In this document: piece by piece, positions 55,801 through 64,000 of the stretch
Position numbering within the stretch: position 1 is the stretch's first letter
How the letters are laid out: each line of letters opens with the position of its first letter
DNA from: Plectrocnemia conspersa
Lineage: Eukaryota; Arthropoda; Insecta; Trichoptera; Polycentropodidae
Reading direction: 5' to 3'
DNA length: 64,000 nt
Assembly (NCBI GenBank): GCA_009617715.1
Contig: VTFK01000332.1
Span: 496,001 to 560,000 of the forward strand
The notes under the pieces: model-generated
Databases searched by the model: none
What the model saw: the letters and a program-made list of their open reading frames with translations, nothing else
Told to the model about the DNA's origin: nothing
Made by a program: the position numbers and the translations under genes

Positions 55801-58682
55801 TAAATTTGTGTTTGAAAATGATAAAATAATTATATTTTTTGAAATGATTCGATGACAATAATAATAAAATAAACTAATAAAGATAAAAAAGTTAAAAAAA
55901 ATACAGAATAATAACATTTTAATGCCAAAAAAATATCATTTTGTAGTGACCACACACAGATGTCTACTTTTGAATGGTCTTATTCTCAAAACTGTGACCA
56001 ATGCAATACGACCTTGGACAATGCCTATCAAGCGAACGTCGCTTTCTAAAGGTGTATACATATTTGCCGTTCTAAGAAGAGACTGTAGCGATTGATCAGC
56101 AAGCTTTGCAGCCCTAGATACTCAAGCATGGACTCCGACGAGGAGAAGACAGTCGCCAGCAGCCATTCGAAGAGACTAACAGATTCACTCTGCCTGGCAG
56201 ACGCGCCCCTTCCGACAAACGCGAAGATACGACCTGAGACTTTCGAACACTATCATCGAAACAAGAGAAACTGTCTTCAGACACTCACTGCAGGCATCTA
56301 TAAGACCTTCAAGGACCACCCACGGACATCATCCTTGCGCCAGCTTCTCTACCATCGTTCGGAGAAAACATTTCGTAGCATATGTAAATATAATGCAATA
56401 AAACTCTAACTAGTTTCCACCCTGAGTCTCACTGGCTGCGAAGTCATCACCCTCTAGGGTTCACAAACATAAAAATTCCGTAATCCTAATATATCAAATT
56501 TTTAATAGTATCGAAAGACTACGTAGCCAGTATTTGTTGAAAAAGATTGTTATAACGAATTTTTTACATCAAAATATATTTTATGTAAAAATATTTTTTG
56601 AAGAAAAAGTGTTTTGTCAAAACATTTCAAAACAAAAAAAACTCGAATTACTTTTAGTAATAAATAATAATCATATATGCGGGTTAAATAAGTAATTCTA
56701 CATATACATACATACATCGAATTGTCTTTGTAGTAAAATATTGTACAATATTATTATTGTAATGCTATTTCCTGAATTTTTTGCATTAAAATATATTTAC
56801 GATTTGACTTATTGGTTATAAAAATATATTTATTAGAGATAAATAATGTTTCATAGCTAAATGTACATACATACTACATAATTTATCTAGAATATATTTT
56901 CAAGTCATATTTCATTATTGTATTAATGCTAATTTCTGAATTATTTTGCATTAAAAATATATTTATTAGAGATAAATAATATTTCATAATTAAATGTACA
57001 AACATATATAATTTATCTAGAATATATTGTCAGGACTATCCGTAATCGTTGCGACAAATTAAGTTGCAAAGGACTTGTTAAAAACTGGTTTATTTGCGTC
57101 CATAAGATCTTTTAAGCAACAAGTTTTTGTATTATCGTGAACAGCGATATTGCGTACGGTATCCATTAACAGTTTTAAATCACTTATATCAGTCTATAAA
57201 AAAATTCATTCTATATAATTACGTTGTTGCCAATTATTCTGATTTTTTATTATGATTATGCATATTTTTTACACTATAACAAATAGTCTGTTTCCGCCCT
57301 AAATTATCGGCATTTGTCAAATAATTGAGAAATGGAAGAGCCTTTGGACTTTTCTCAATTATGAATAATATATAATTCAAAACACTATTGCGTTGAATTA
57401 TTTTTATTAAGAATATACTCCGAGCTTGATATATAACTACCACTTTGCTTTCGACTAAGGTGGTTCATTTAAACTCACATCAAGCGGAATGCCGCTGAAG
57501 CGATTAAATGTGGTTTTTATTTTCGCTGAACAGGTGCTAAAAACCTCGATTACATATTTCGAAACACTAATAAGATATATTATATATTAACCACTAAAAA
57601 AGAGTCTGGTTCCTCCCCAAATCATCAAGATTAGTCAGAGGGCCAAGGACAGGAAGAAACGTTGAACTTATCATAATTCTTAAGTGATACCTTGAGACTC
57701 CTAGTTATTTAAAGAATCACTGTCTTCATAAGCATCCAAACAGTAATCCAAAACCATAACTTTGCTTCCAGATGCCCGAGAAAGCACTAGCTTTACATCG
57801 ACCGTGTAACCACGTCCAGCTAAACAATATGAATCTTGAGAGTTCAACCCGATCTTCGATACGTCTTGAAGTTAACATGACGCAGTAGTACGGCGAGAAC
57901 AGGCACGTATACATATATTCATTATTAAACCAATTGTGTACAACGCCCATACACAATTCAATTTTTTTTGTTACACCTTGTATTATTTCTCTATATATAA
58001 ACGATTTATAGCTCCTAATTATAACGAAAAAATAAATATTAAAATTAGTTTATTACTGTTAATTCATATTCTAACAATTGGATCAAATCTAAAATTTTTA
58101 CTCATAATTTGGTTAAGAAATTTGTCTATTTATTCTCAATTATGTAATATAAATTATAGCTATACTAAACTCAAATTAAGTCAAAAATAGATAACTAAGT
58201 GACTCAACACTTTTATGATTTGGTCGTATTTGAATCAGTGGTTTTCAAGCACATGATTTGAAAAATATTAAAAAAAAATATATATATAGCTGTTTAAACA
58301 TATTTTTATAAATTGCACTTTGAAATACTCACAGCATAGGGTACATTACTAATCAGCAGGCATATTTTTCTTCCATAGCGTTCCGATATAATTGCCGATA
58401 AGGGAGTGCACAGGATTGTTGGAATTAGAATAATAGAAGCCAACCACGAAGATTGTTCAAGAGTTATATCACCGACTGGTTTCGTTATTGAAAGCAACTG
58501 AGGTAAAGCTGGAGATATCCAACCTACAACTAAACCAGTGTTGTATCCTCCTAAATGGCCTGTTTTTAAACATCAATAGGTTATGTTAACAAATTTAATA
58601 AAAATATTTGTATAATGTTAAATAAGATAAAAAAATAATTACATATTGTGGCTGCAATAATCTGGTGCATAGGAGTTTTCAT
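52680..58682 (-). CDS. MFS sugar transporter, facilitated trehalose transporter (Tret1)-like, 453 aa
   Basis: Seven exons on the minus strand: 58682-58643, 58559-58333, 54027-53704, 53639-53507, 53447-53227, 53162-52962, 52895-52680. All junctions are in phase. The product has twelve hydrophobic segments and the sugar-porter marks: ERYGRK between helices 2 and 3, VGRLIGGFG in helix 4, AEPRIRG after helix 4, PESPVYL after helix 6, WLVERLGRK between helices 8 and 9, and KETKGK at the C-terminus. Members move trehalose or glucose passively across the plasma membrane. The substrate here is not shown by the sequence. The central loop between helices 6 and 7 is short. The length is typical for insect members. 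A divergent paralogue lies upstream at 60544. Confidence 0.9.
52962..53162 (-). CDS. Transporter 1 exon 6: helices 9-10
   Basis: Acceptor TACACAG, donor GTATGT, phase 0. The end GAGSVPYILLSELLLSE corresponds to the family GxGPIPWxxxGEIxP motif, but with Gly-Glu replaced by Ser-Glu. Confidence 0.92.
53227..53447 (-). CDS. Transporter 1 exon 5: helices 7-8
   Basis: Acceptor ATTTCAG, donor GTGATT, phase 1 in and phase 0 out. Includes FVGQSFTGMFVINSY in helix 7, where the family shows QQxxGxNxxxxY, and ends LVERLGRK. Confidence 0.92.
53507..53639 (-). CDS. Transporter 1 exon 4: central cytoplasmic loop
   Basis: Acceptor ATTATAG, donor GTATGT, phase 0 in and phase 1 out. Encodes EAAKALAWLRQSDVKSEEIK, the usual loop after the PESP motif of sugar porters. 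Confidence 0.9.
53704..54027 (-). CDS. Transporter 1 exon 3: helices 3-6
   Basis: Acceptor TTTTCAG, donor GTAATT, phase 0 both sides. Contains VGRLIGGFG, AEPRIRG and PESPVYLIMKGKNE. It is the largest exon, 108 codons. Confidence 0.93.
54080..54120 (-). mobile_element. Tail fragment of a family-1 SINE
   Basis: AACCCAATGCGTTACAAT is the complement of the SINE tail ATTGTAATGCATTGGGCT with two differences. Only the tail is present, which is common for truncated copies. Confidence 0.45.
55073..55111. repeat. 22-bp tandem duplication
   Basis: GTTCCATAAGGTTGTTC occurs twice, at about 55073 and 55095, inside the transporter intron. Confidence 0.7.
55407..55492. repeat. ~42-bp tandem duplication
   Basis: TTTTAATAACTGATAGTTAC and TTTTAATAACTGGTAGCTAC head two consecutive units, each ending GACTTTGTCGGAA. 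Confidence 0.8.
56085..56465 (+). mobile_element. Solo LTR-like element, plus-strand copy
   Basis: Starts near TGTAGCGATTGATCAGCAAG and ends near CTCTAGGGTTCACA, so TG...CA ends are possible. It contains ATCTATAAGACC (TATA-like, about 56297) and, about 100 bp further, GCAATAAAACTC (poly(A) signal, about 56394). That is the promoter-then-signal order of a long terminal repeat. It has a diverged partner on the opposite strand at 15726-16040. A 105-codon frame (56092-56409) overlaps it; whether it codes is doubtful. No flanking duplication was found. Confidence 0.5.
57726..57956 (-). other. Unexplained open frame in the transporter intron
   Basis: A 76-codon minus-strand frame containing LSRFILFSWTWLHGRCK, in a patch of balanced composition within AT-rich intron DNA. 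I do not recognise it. It may be a fragment of a transposon or only chance. Confidence 0.25.
58333..58559 (-). CDS. Transporter 1 exon 2: helices 1-2
   Basis: Acceptor AAAACAG, donor GTGAGT, phase 1 in and phase 0 out. HLGGYNTGLVVGWISPALPQ forms helix 1. ILIPTILCTPLSAIISERYG runs into the GRK loop. The paralogue exon has the same 227-bp length. Confidence 0.93.
58643..58682 (-). CDS. Transporter 1 exon 1
   Basis: ATG followed by KTPMHQIIAATI and one base; donor GTAATT. It is 40 bp, the same length and phase as in the paralogue (60544-60583). An 83-nt intron follows. Confidence 0.9.
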
Positions 58683-58756
58683 TTTAACTAAGAAATTTTG
58701 TCAAATCATCTAAGTAATCTTGTTAGTCGTACAATTACGACGACTGTTAGAAAACG

Positions 58757-58761
58757 ACTGA
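58757..58761 (-). promoter_or_regulatory. Initiator of transporter 1 (TCAGT), with GTACGAC at +28
   Basis: The minus strand reads ATTCAGTCG, with the predicted start at 58759. GTACGAC spans 58732-58726. Initiator TCAGT and a downstream element at +28 are the arthropod core promoter arrangement. Identical spacing in the paralogue supports it. Confidence 0.6.
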
Positions 58762-59196
58762 ATCACAGTAAACAAATAACGTGGATAGTTCATTATAAAA
58801 CTTAAGACTTGACGATTAAAATAAGTCTATTCAAATAAAAATCTTATCAAACACTTGACTATATATGTACATACCGGTAGATCTAAAAGTATGAGGCTCG
58901 ACAAATTTAAGCACGTGGAAATCAATAAAAAATAATTGTGTCACCACGTGTATGCCATATAATATAAGAAATGGCTATCCATATAAAAAAATAGTTTGAC
59001 GTGGATCACAGCATATATCTGATAAAATGCCTATTACAAAAAACTAAAATAATTTAAAAAAAATTCAGAAACAACGTCATCCAAATATTAATAATTGTAA
59101 AATATAATAGCTCTATGGTAAAGTTACCAAACCACTTAATAACGCATAAATGCCGCTTGCAGATAAAAACCAGGCCGCGGTAAAATTAAACGACAA

Positions 59197-59261
59197 AAAA
59201 AATAATAAAAAATATAATAGTTAGTACTCTATACTAGCTATTATATTTTTTATTATTTTTT
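59197..59261. repeat. Hairpin with perfect 24-bp A/T arms
   Basis: Arms 59197-59220 and 59238-59261 are exact complements with a 17-nt loop. It lies midway between the two transporter promoters. It could be a foldback element remnant. Confidence 0.85.
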
Positions 59262-60428
59262 AGTATACATAGAAGAGTACTTTAAGTAATAAAAAAAGAA
59301 AGTGGTGTTACTAGATATTATTTTTTTAAATTAAAAACGTGCAAAAATAAATTGTTTGTATAAAAATATTGTTTTTATATTTATAAATTACACAAAAGTG
59401 TGTAGAAACTACAAATATATGTAAAATAATGTCTGGTCCAATTATTTTGTCATACCACTGTATATTGTCTAAATATTGAGTTGAATTAAAAACAGTAATT
59501 TAATTTATTTGTATGTAAATAAATGTAAAAATAAAACTTTTTATTAACAAATCATATGTCTAGGTTTTGAACAGTTGTCACAGACTAATCAAAAAAATGC
59601 TTGCAAAAGCAATTGATGGATTAACAGATTTTACGACAAATTTTATTAATTTGAAAATTTCAGGTAAAATAAATTACTAAATCTTTTTATATTGCTATAA
59701 GTGTCTTTAAGTAACTAATGAAAGAAAATACTGAAAATTTTAGCATCAAATCATTTAAAATTGCCTCAGAAAATAGAAAATATATTAGACACGACATAGA
59801 TGCCTTTGGACTGCAATAGTAAAACCATTTTAGGCATGACATACATGCCTTTAGAACTCTCAAGGTTAAACAGGTTGCAAACTGGCATCTTAACAGCTTT
59901 GAAACGGGCGTTAAATATTTTGAATAAGATATGGCAATTTCGCAACCCGTTTTCTTTTTATTTCGTCTATTGTCACGTACGGTCCGCATTGGCCAGTATA
60001 AACATAGATTTATGACGCTCTTAATGCGTAATAGGTTTTGTATTTACGGTCACTGCGTAAATTTCAATCAACTGTTCTGTTTTGACTTACAAACCATCAC
60101 AGTGGATCCTACAATTTTATCAAAAAAATAATTAACAATATAATTACATTGAAATAAACTTTTCTAAAGATTATTTTATTTTCTGTTGTTATAAGCGTTC
60201 AGATTTTAAAATACATACATTGTTTTTTCTTTTAGTCAATATATTTTTTTTTGTAGTATTCTGGATAATATTTAAAATCATATAACAGAAGTTTTAAACC
60301 ACTCCAATTTAATTTTATCATCAATTTACTAATGTTTCTTAGAATGAAATTATGTAATTTTCTTGCTGCAGTTCTGACGTCAGATATAGATTTTTGGGAA
60401 TCTATTTAGTTAATTTATTTACCATTAT

Positions 60429-60433
60429 TCAGT
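60429..60433 (+). promoter_or_regulatory. Initiator of transporter 2 (TCAGT), with GTACGAC at +28
   Basis: ATTCAGTTG with the predicted start at 60431. GTACGAC spans 60458-60464, the same +28 offset as in the divergent gene. Confidence 0.6.
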
Positions 60434-60543
60434 TGCAAGTTAGCACTCGACGCATTTGTACGACTAGACAAAATTGTTCAACAACAATCATACTTAACAT
60501 GATTTGATCTCAGCTGGCAGTCGTTTCTGAAAATAAATTAAAA

Positions 60544-60882
60544 ATGAAAACTCCCATGCATCAAGTGATCGCTGCTGTGATATGTAACTTATTTTTTTCT
60601 TTATTTATTGAATAAATAATTGTAACTTATTTTTTTTCTTCAAAAACTAAAACAGGTCATTTAGGAGGATACAACACTGGTTTAGCAGTTGGATGGGTAT
60701 CTCCAGCTATACCCCAATTGTTTTCAAAATCTAAACCTGTCGGTGAAGTGACCCTAGAGCAGACTTCATGGATGGCTGCTTGTTTGCTGCTACCGACGAT
60801 CCTGTGCATTCCCTTAACTGCAATCCTATCTCAAAGATTTGGTAGAAAGATTTGTTTATTGATGACAAATATACCATATGCT
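60544..60882 (+). CDS. Second Tret1-like MFS sugar transporter, first two exons (partial)
   Basis: Exon 1 is 60544-60583 (MKTPMHQVIAAVI plus one base, donor GTAACT). After a 72-nt intron, exon 2 is 60656-60882 (acceptor AAAACAG, donor GTAAGT). It encodes HLGGYNTGLAVGWVSPAIPQ and LLLPTILCIPLTAILSQRFG, then the GRK loop. Exon lengths (40 and 227 bp) and phases equal those of the minus-strand paralogue. Over the shared 89 residues about 24 differ, so the pair is about 73 percent identical. The remaining exons should lie beyond 64000: by comparison the next exon (helices 3-6) follows a multi-kilobase intron. I found no trace of it up to the window end. Confidence 0.88.
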
Positions 60883-62292
60883 GTAAGTACTTATTTTATC
60901 TTTGAATTAAAATAATATATATTAGGGCTTCTCAATTTGAAATTCATATCGTTTAGTAGTTTATTTTAATTTTATGTTGTAGTTTTTTTAAAGCAACATT
61001 TCTTTGTGAGTTATTTTTAATATAATCTTAAATACTTATATATAAAAATATTATTTCGATAAACTTAAAGTAAATTACCATGACAGAAAAAAAATTTTTT
61101 TACCCATTAGCTAAAAACATTAATAAGGTAACATGAATATTTAAAAAAAAAAGTGCTAGCTAACTTAATAAGAAACAAAAAGTTTTTTTTTTACTTTTTT
61201 TTTGCCCTAAAAAAGAAATAAATAAAAGTAATAACAAATTAATAGATATCCAGGTAAATGGCTTTGGCCAGGAACTGGAAAAAAATATATTTTAGACACT
61301 GTATATATAAAAATATAATTATTATGATTATATTTAGCATATGGTATAGTTATACATATATTATGTTGATTTAATAAAATTAAATTGTACCGTTTATGTT
61401 CTAACTATTAATTTAAATTCAATTTTTAATTTTCAATAAAAGCAATTTAATTAAATTTTAAGAACTATTGAAGAACAAAATTAAAGATATTTTTGAGCTT
61501 AATTTAGAGCAATAGTAAGATAATTTTATATTCCATAATTAAAATATTTTAAATAAAAAATTAACGATTCGCTGGTAAAATCAAAGTTTTTGTTATTTTT
61601 TTTGTAATTAATTATAATCCTTTTTAATTTTAACTAATTTAAAGTTTTTTATTATTATTAATTTACTTATTTATCAGAGACAAAAGTAAAATTTTGAGAT
61701 TGAAACAAAGTCTTATGTTTTTTTTTCCTTCTAAATAGGTGGTATATGGTCATTGTATACTGTTGAAATTTATTTAGCCGCGTAGTGAAAGTATTTTTAT
61801 TTTTCACAAATGCATACAACATTCTTGAATCAAAGACTTAGTATGTTTTGGAATTAAAACTTTTAAGATTCAGTTTTCAATGGCTGAAGGATTTCGTTCA
61901 AATTTATGATATTAAACCTTTTCATTTAAAAATATTGTAGTTCTCATAGTTTTAATATTTAGTCACGTAGCGAGAAATTAAAAAATCTTAAAAAAAATAT
62001 TTAAATTTAATTTTAATGAAATATTGCAATTTATTTAGCCACGCAGCTATAAATTATGGGATTTTGTATAAAAGTTAACATATTTTTTTTTATTATTAAA
62101 AATATTATTTTAACATTAGAAAAATGATTTATTTACTTAAAAAAATGTGGCACTCTAATCTGACATATAGCTATGGTTGGATGATAATAGCATATTTTCA
62201 TAAACAAAACATTGATTATGCTGTAAAGATTATATTCATTTTATTCAAATGCATATTTTATTCATATACAATAATTATAGACTTTTATTTTC

Positions 62293-62560
62293 CGCGTATT
62301 GCAGTAGCACGTAATTGGTCGTTAGCACGTCGCTATTCGGTTTCTTCAGCGGTTTCATTGGCACGCATTGTAATAGCACGTAGTCAGTCATCAGTACGTC
62401 GCTGTTCAGCTCAACAAGTTGAAAGAATAAAATAGCACAGTTAATATAAAAATGACAGCCAGAAAGACACGTGTAATTGTCACGTCGCTACTGTCCACCG
62501 TTTGAGAGGAGTTTTTGTGGCAGACAGACAGACACGAGTATTTTCTGTTCTATAGTATAG
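62293..62560 (+). repeat. Repeat pair and GC-richer tail, possible 3' end of a retroelement
   Basis: Two ~70-bp units contain TAGCACGTAATTGGTCGTTA and TAGCACGTAGTCAGTCATCA. A GC-richer stretch follows with CAGACAGACAGACACGAG and the end CTATAGTATAGATATG. The last feature resembles 3' ends of some insect non-LTR elements. The 103-codon frame at 62124-62435 reflects the repeat and is not called as a gene. Confidence 0.4.
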
Positions 62561-63544
62561 ATATGTTCAAAATAAATTTGTATTTATTCTAATGTTCATT
62601 TGTTTTAAACCAACTTCATTGTGGAAAATAAAGTCTCACTTAAGTAAGCTCTTTTTTTTCATTGAATTGTTTCCTGACAATTATTAGTTTGCGACAGCAT
62701 TATTGAAACTAAGATTGTTTCCTAAAATCTGGGGGTCAACTTAATAAAAGTAAATCTATAAAAAGGAATGCAATATTTCAATTTTTTTTTTTAATGTGAT
62801 TAATTCCACGATCCTATACTCATAATTCGGTTTAGCTATTGATCACATAATTGATTTTTTTCTTATTTTAGGACTTTAAACCTAAAAGAAATATAGATAT
62901 TTTTAATGATTTTTTAATTAGGCCTCCCACTTGTTTACTTAGTCGCGAGCCACAACTCTGCATAATTATCTTCTAAACGAAATATAATTGAACTAAAAGA
63001 GATAATTGCACAGCAATAACAATTCACAGTTATTTTTATGCAGCTATTTATTCATTTAACGGAATTCTCTCAAGATGTTTTTGTGTTCATAAATAGTAAC
63101 TAAAATAATAAATTGATAACATAATTAAGAGAGTGAGTCAAATGCAAACATTGAATAATTGTTATGTTATTATATAATGGATCAAAATTAATCATTGTTC
63201 TCTGTAGTATCCATGGCATTATATTATAATATATAAGTTTCCCAGTGCTTAAAAAGTGAACGAATACATATTAAAAAAATCTGAATGCGCAGCCTGCTGC
63301 ACATTTTTTTCAGACCTGATACTACTTACAGCGGATGTTTACAATACACATGTTTTTTTTTTTGTGTGTGCAAGGAATATTTGTTACATTTCCAAAATAT
63401 TTGTACAATATGAACACACTGTTGTCTCAGTTTTGTATATACACCTTTGAGTGTTACTGTTGATTCTTAAATATTATTGTTCCTTGCAAAATAGTAACCA
63501 TATGGTGAAATACATTAATGTCGGTGTTTCTTTCAATCTACTAA

Positions 63545-63735
63545 ACTTGTGTGGAATGCATGGTCTTTAGTTTTTATCTCTTCTAAAATATTGTCTTTTC
63601 AATGCCCTCTCTATCTATGGGAACAGGAGCATGTCACGACAGTATTGTTTTTAGTCAAAAATCATAAATTAGTAGTGAAATATGAGCCGGTGCGTCATCG
63701 TCGTGAAAAACCAAATAGTTGTTTTGCATGGTAAA
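63545..63735 (-). pseudogene. Remnant of a mariner-like transposase
   Basis: On the minus strand, FHDDDAPAHIS (about 63702-63670) resembles the second catalytic block of mariner transposases (HHDNAPAHTS). It is followed by LLIYDF and, in another frame, ILEEIKTKD, resembling the F.SIEEIK segment downstream of the third catalytic Asp. The SPDLAPCD block is not recognisable, and frames change, so the copy is dead. Confidence 0.55.
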
Positions 63736-64000
63736 TTGATTAAAATTGCATGATAATAACCGCAGTGAACTAAACTATTATCCATGATTTGTCTTATATA
63801 CGTTTCTTTGACGAGACTTAAAAAAATGGAAGAGAAAGTTTATTTAGATTAATGACCTAACTGTTTAACTTTACATACTAATATACAACGACTCAGTGTA
63901 GCAAAAGTAAGTCTTCTGGGTAGCCTTTTATAAGTAAAACCATTGTGGAGATTAAGGAAATCTAGGAATACCTACTCTGTGATGATCGATCAGAGCTTAA

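Larger units (their letters stand above)
54028..58332 (-). other. Transporter 1 intron 2, repeat-rich
   Basis: A 4.3-kb intron holding a SINE tail fragment (54080-54120), short tandem duplications (55073-55111 and 55407-55492), an LTR-like element (56085-56465), unexplained frames at 55120-55410 and 57726-57956, and AT-rich sequence. No transporter exon is missing, since exons 2 and 3 join in frame across the helix 2-3 loop. Confidence 0.75.
58683..60543. promoter_or_regulatory. Divergent promoter region of the two transporter paralogues
   Basis: Start codons at 58682 (minus) and 60544 (plus) face away from each other, 1.86 kb apart. Both genes have a TCAGT initiator: minus strand at 58761-58757, plus strand at 60429-60433. 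Both carry GTACGAC starting exactly at +28 (58732 and 60458). Predicted leaders are 77 and 113 nt. Between them lie a hairpin (59197-59261) and AT-rich DNA. The frames at 59687-60131 look non-coding. Confidence 0.6.
60883..64000 (+). other. Transporter 2 intron 2 (incomplete)
   Basis: AT-rich. A TTTAGCC/TCACG.AGC.. motif recurs at 61773, 61963 and 62036. A pair of ~70-bp repeats lies at 62293-62425 and a mariner remnant near the end. Confidence 0.65.

Noticed and set aside
62124..62435. 103-codon frame with Arg/Ser/Val repeats
   Set aside because: The amino-acid repetition comes from the duplicated ~70-bp unit; no protein family fits.

Overview
The window is AT-rich nuclear DNA of an arthropod, most probably an insect. 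Its genes have many introns, including some very short ones (71, 71 and 72 nt). The repeats are tRNA-derived SINEs, degenerate jockey-like LINEs and TTAA-, TA- and 8-bp-flanked MITEs. The protein families present are typical of insects: multi-Kazal secreted inhibitors and facilitated sugar (trehalose-type) transporters. I cannot assign an order from the sequence alone.

Three complete or nearly complete protein genes and one partial gene can be read exon by exon. (1) A plus-strand multi-Kazal protease-inhibitor gene has ten exons between 26172 and 37672. It encodes nine Kazal domains, nearly all arranged one core per exon with the last cysteine in the next exon. A candidate signal-peptide exon lies far upstream at 3916-4014, which would imply a first intron of about 22 kb. 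(2) A plus-strand PTPDC1-type dual-specificity phosphatase (11 coding exons, 47027-52045, 603 aa) has an intact HCHAGLGR active site. (3) A minus-strand 12-helix MFS sugar transporter (7 exons, 58682-52680, 453 aa) is complete. (4) A plus-strand paralogue of that transporter starts at 60544. Only its first two exons (to 60882) lie in the window.

Layout: 0.3-2.5 kb is a decaying satellite array. 3-26 kb is the promoter, candidate first exon and very long first intron of the Kazal gene. This intron is packed with SINEs, LINE fragments, MITEs and several islands of higher GC that may be regulatory. A decayed copy of the candidate first-exon region sits at 24.8-25.6 kb. 26-37.7 kb holds the Kazal exons, with a 160-bp-period tandem array in the last long intron. 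37.7-47 kb is intergenic and contains a clean hAT-type MITE. 47-52 kb is PTPDC1. 52.0-52.7 kb is a short convergent 3' junction. 52.7-58.7 kb is the minus-strand transporter, with a 4.3-kb intron holding a solo-LTR candidate. 58.7-60.5 kb is the divergent promoter region between the two transporter paralogues. 60.5-64 kb is the start of the second transporter and its long intron, which ends in a mariner remnant.

The three gene families have no obvious shared pathway. The clear functional links are within the transporter pair: head-to-head paralogues with the same exon structure and a conserved core promoter of TCAGT initiator plus GTACGAC starting exactly at +28. All joins are inferred from splice sites, reading phase and family resemblance recalled from knowledge; no alignment or database search was run.
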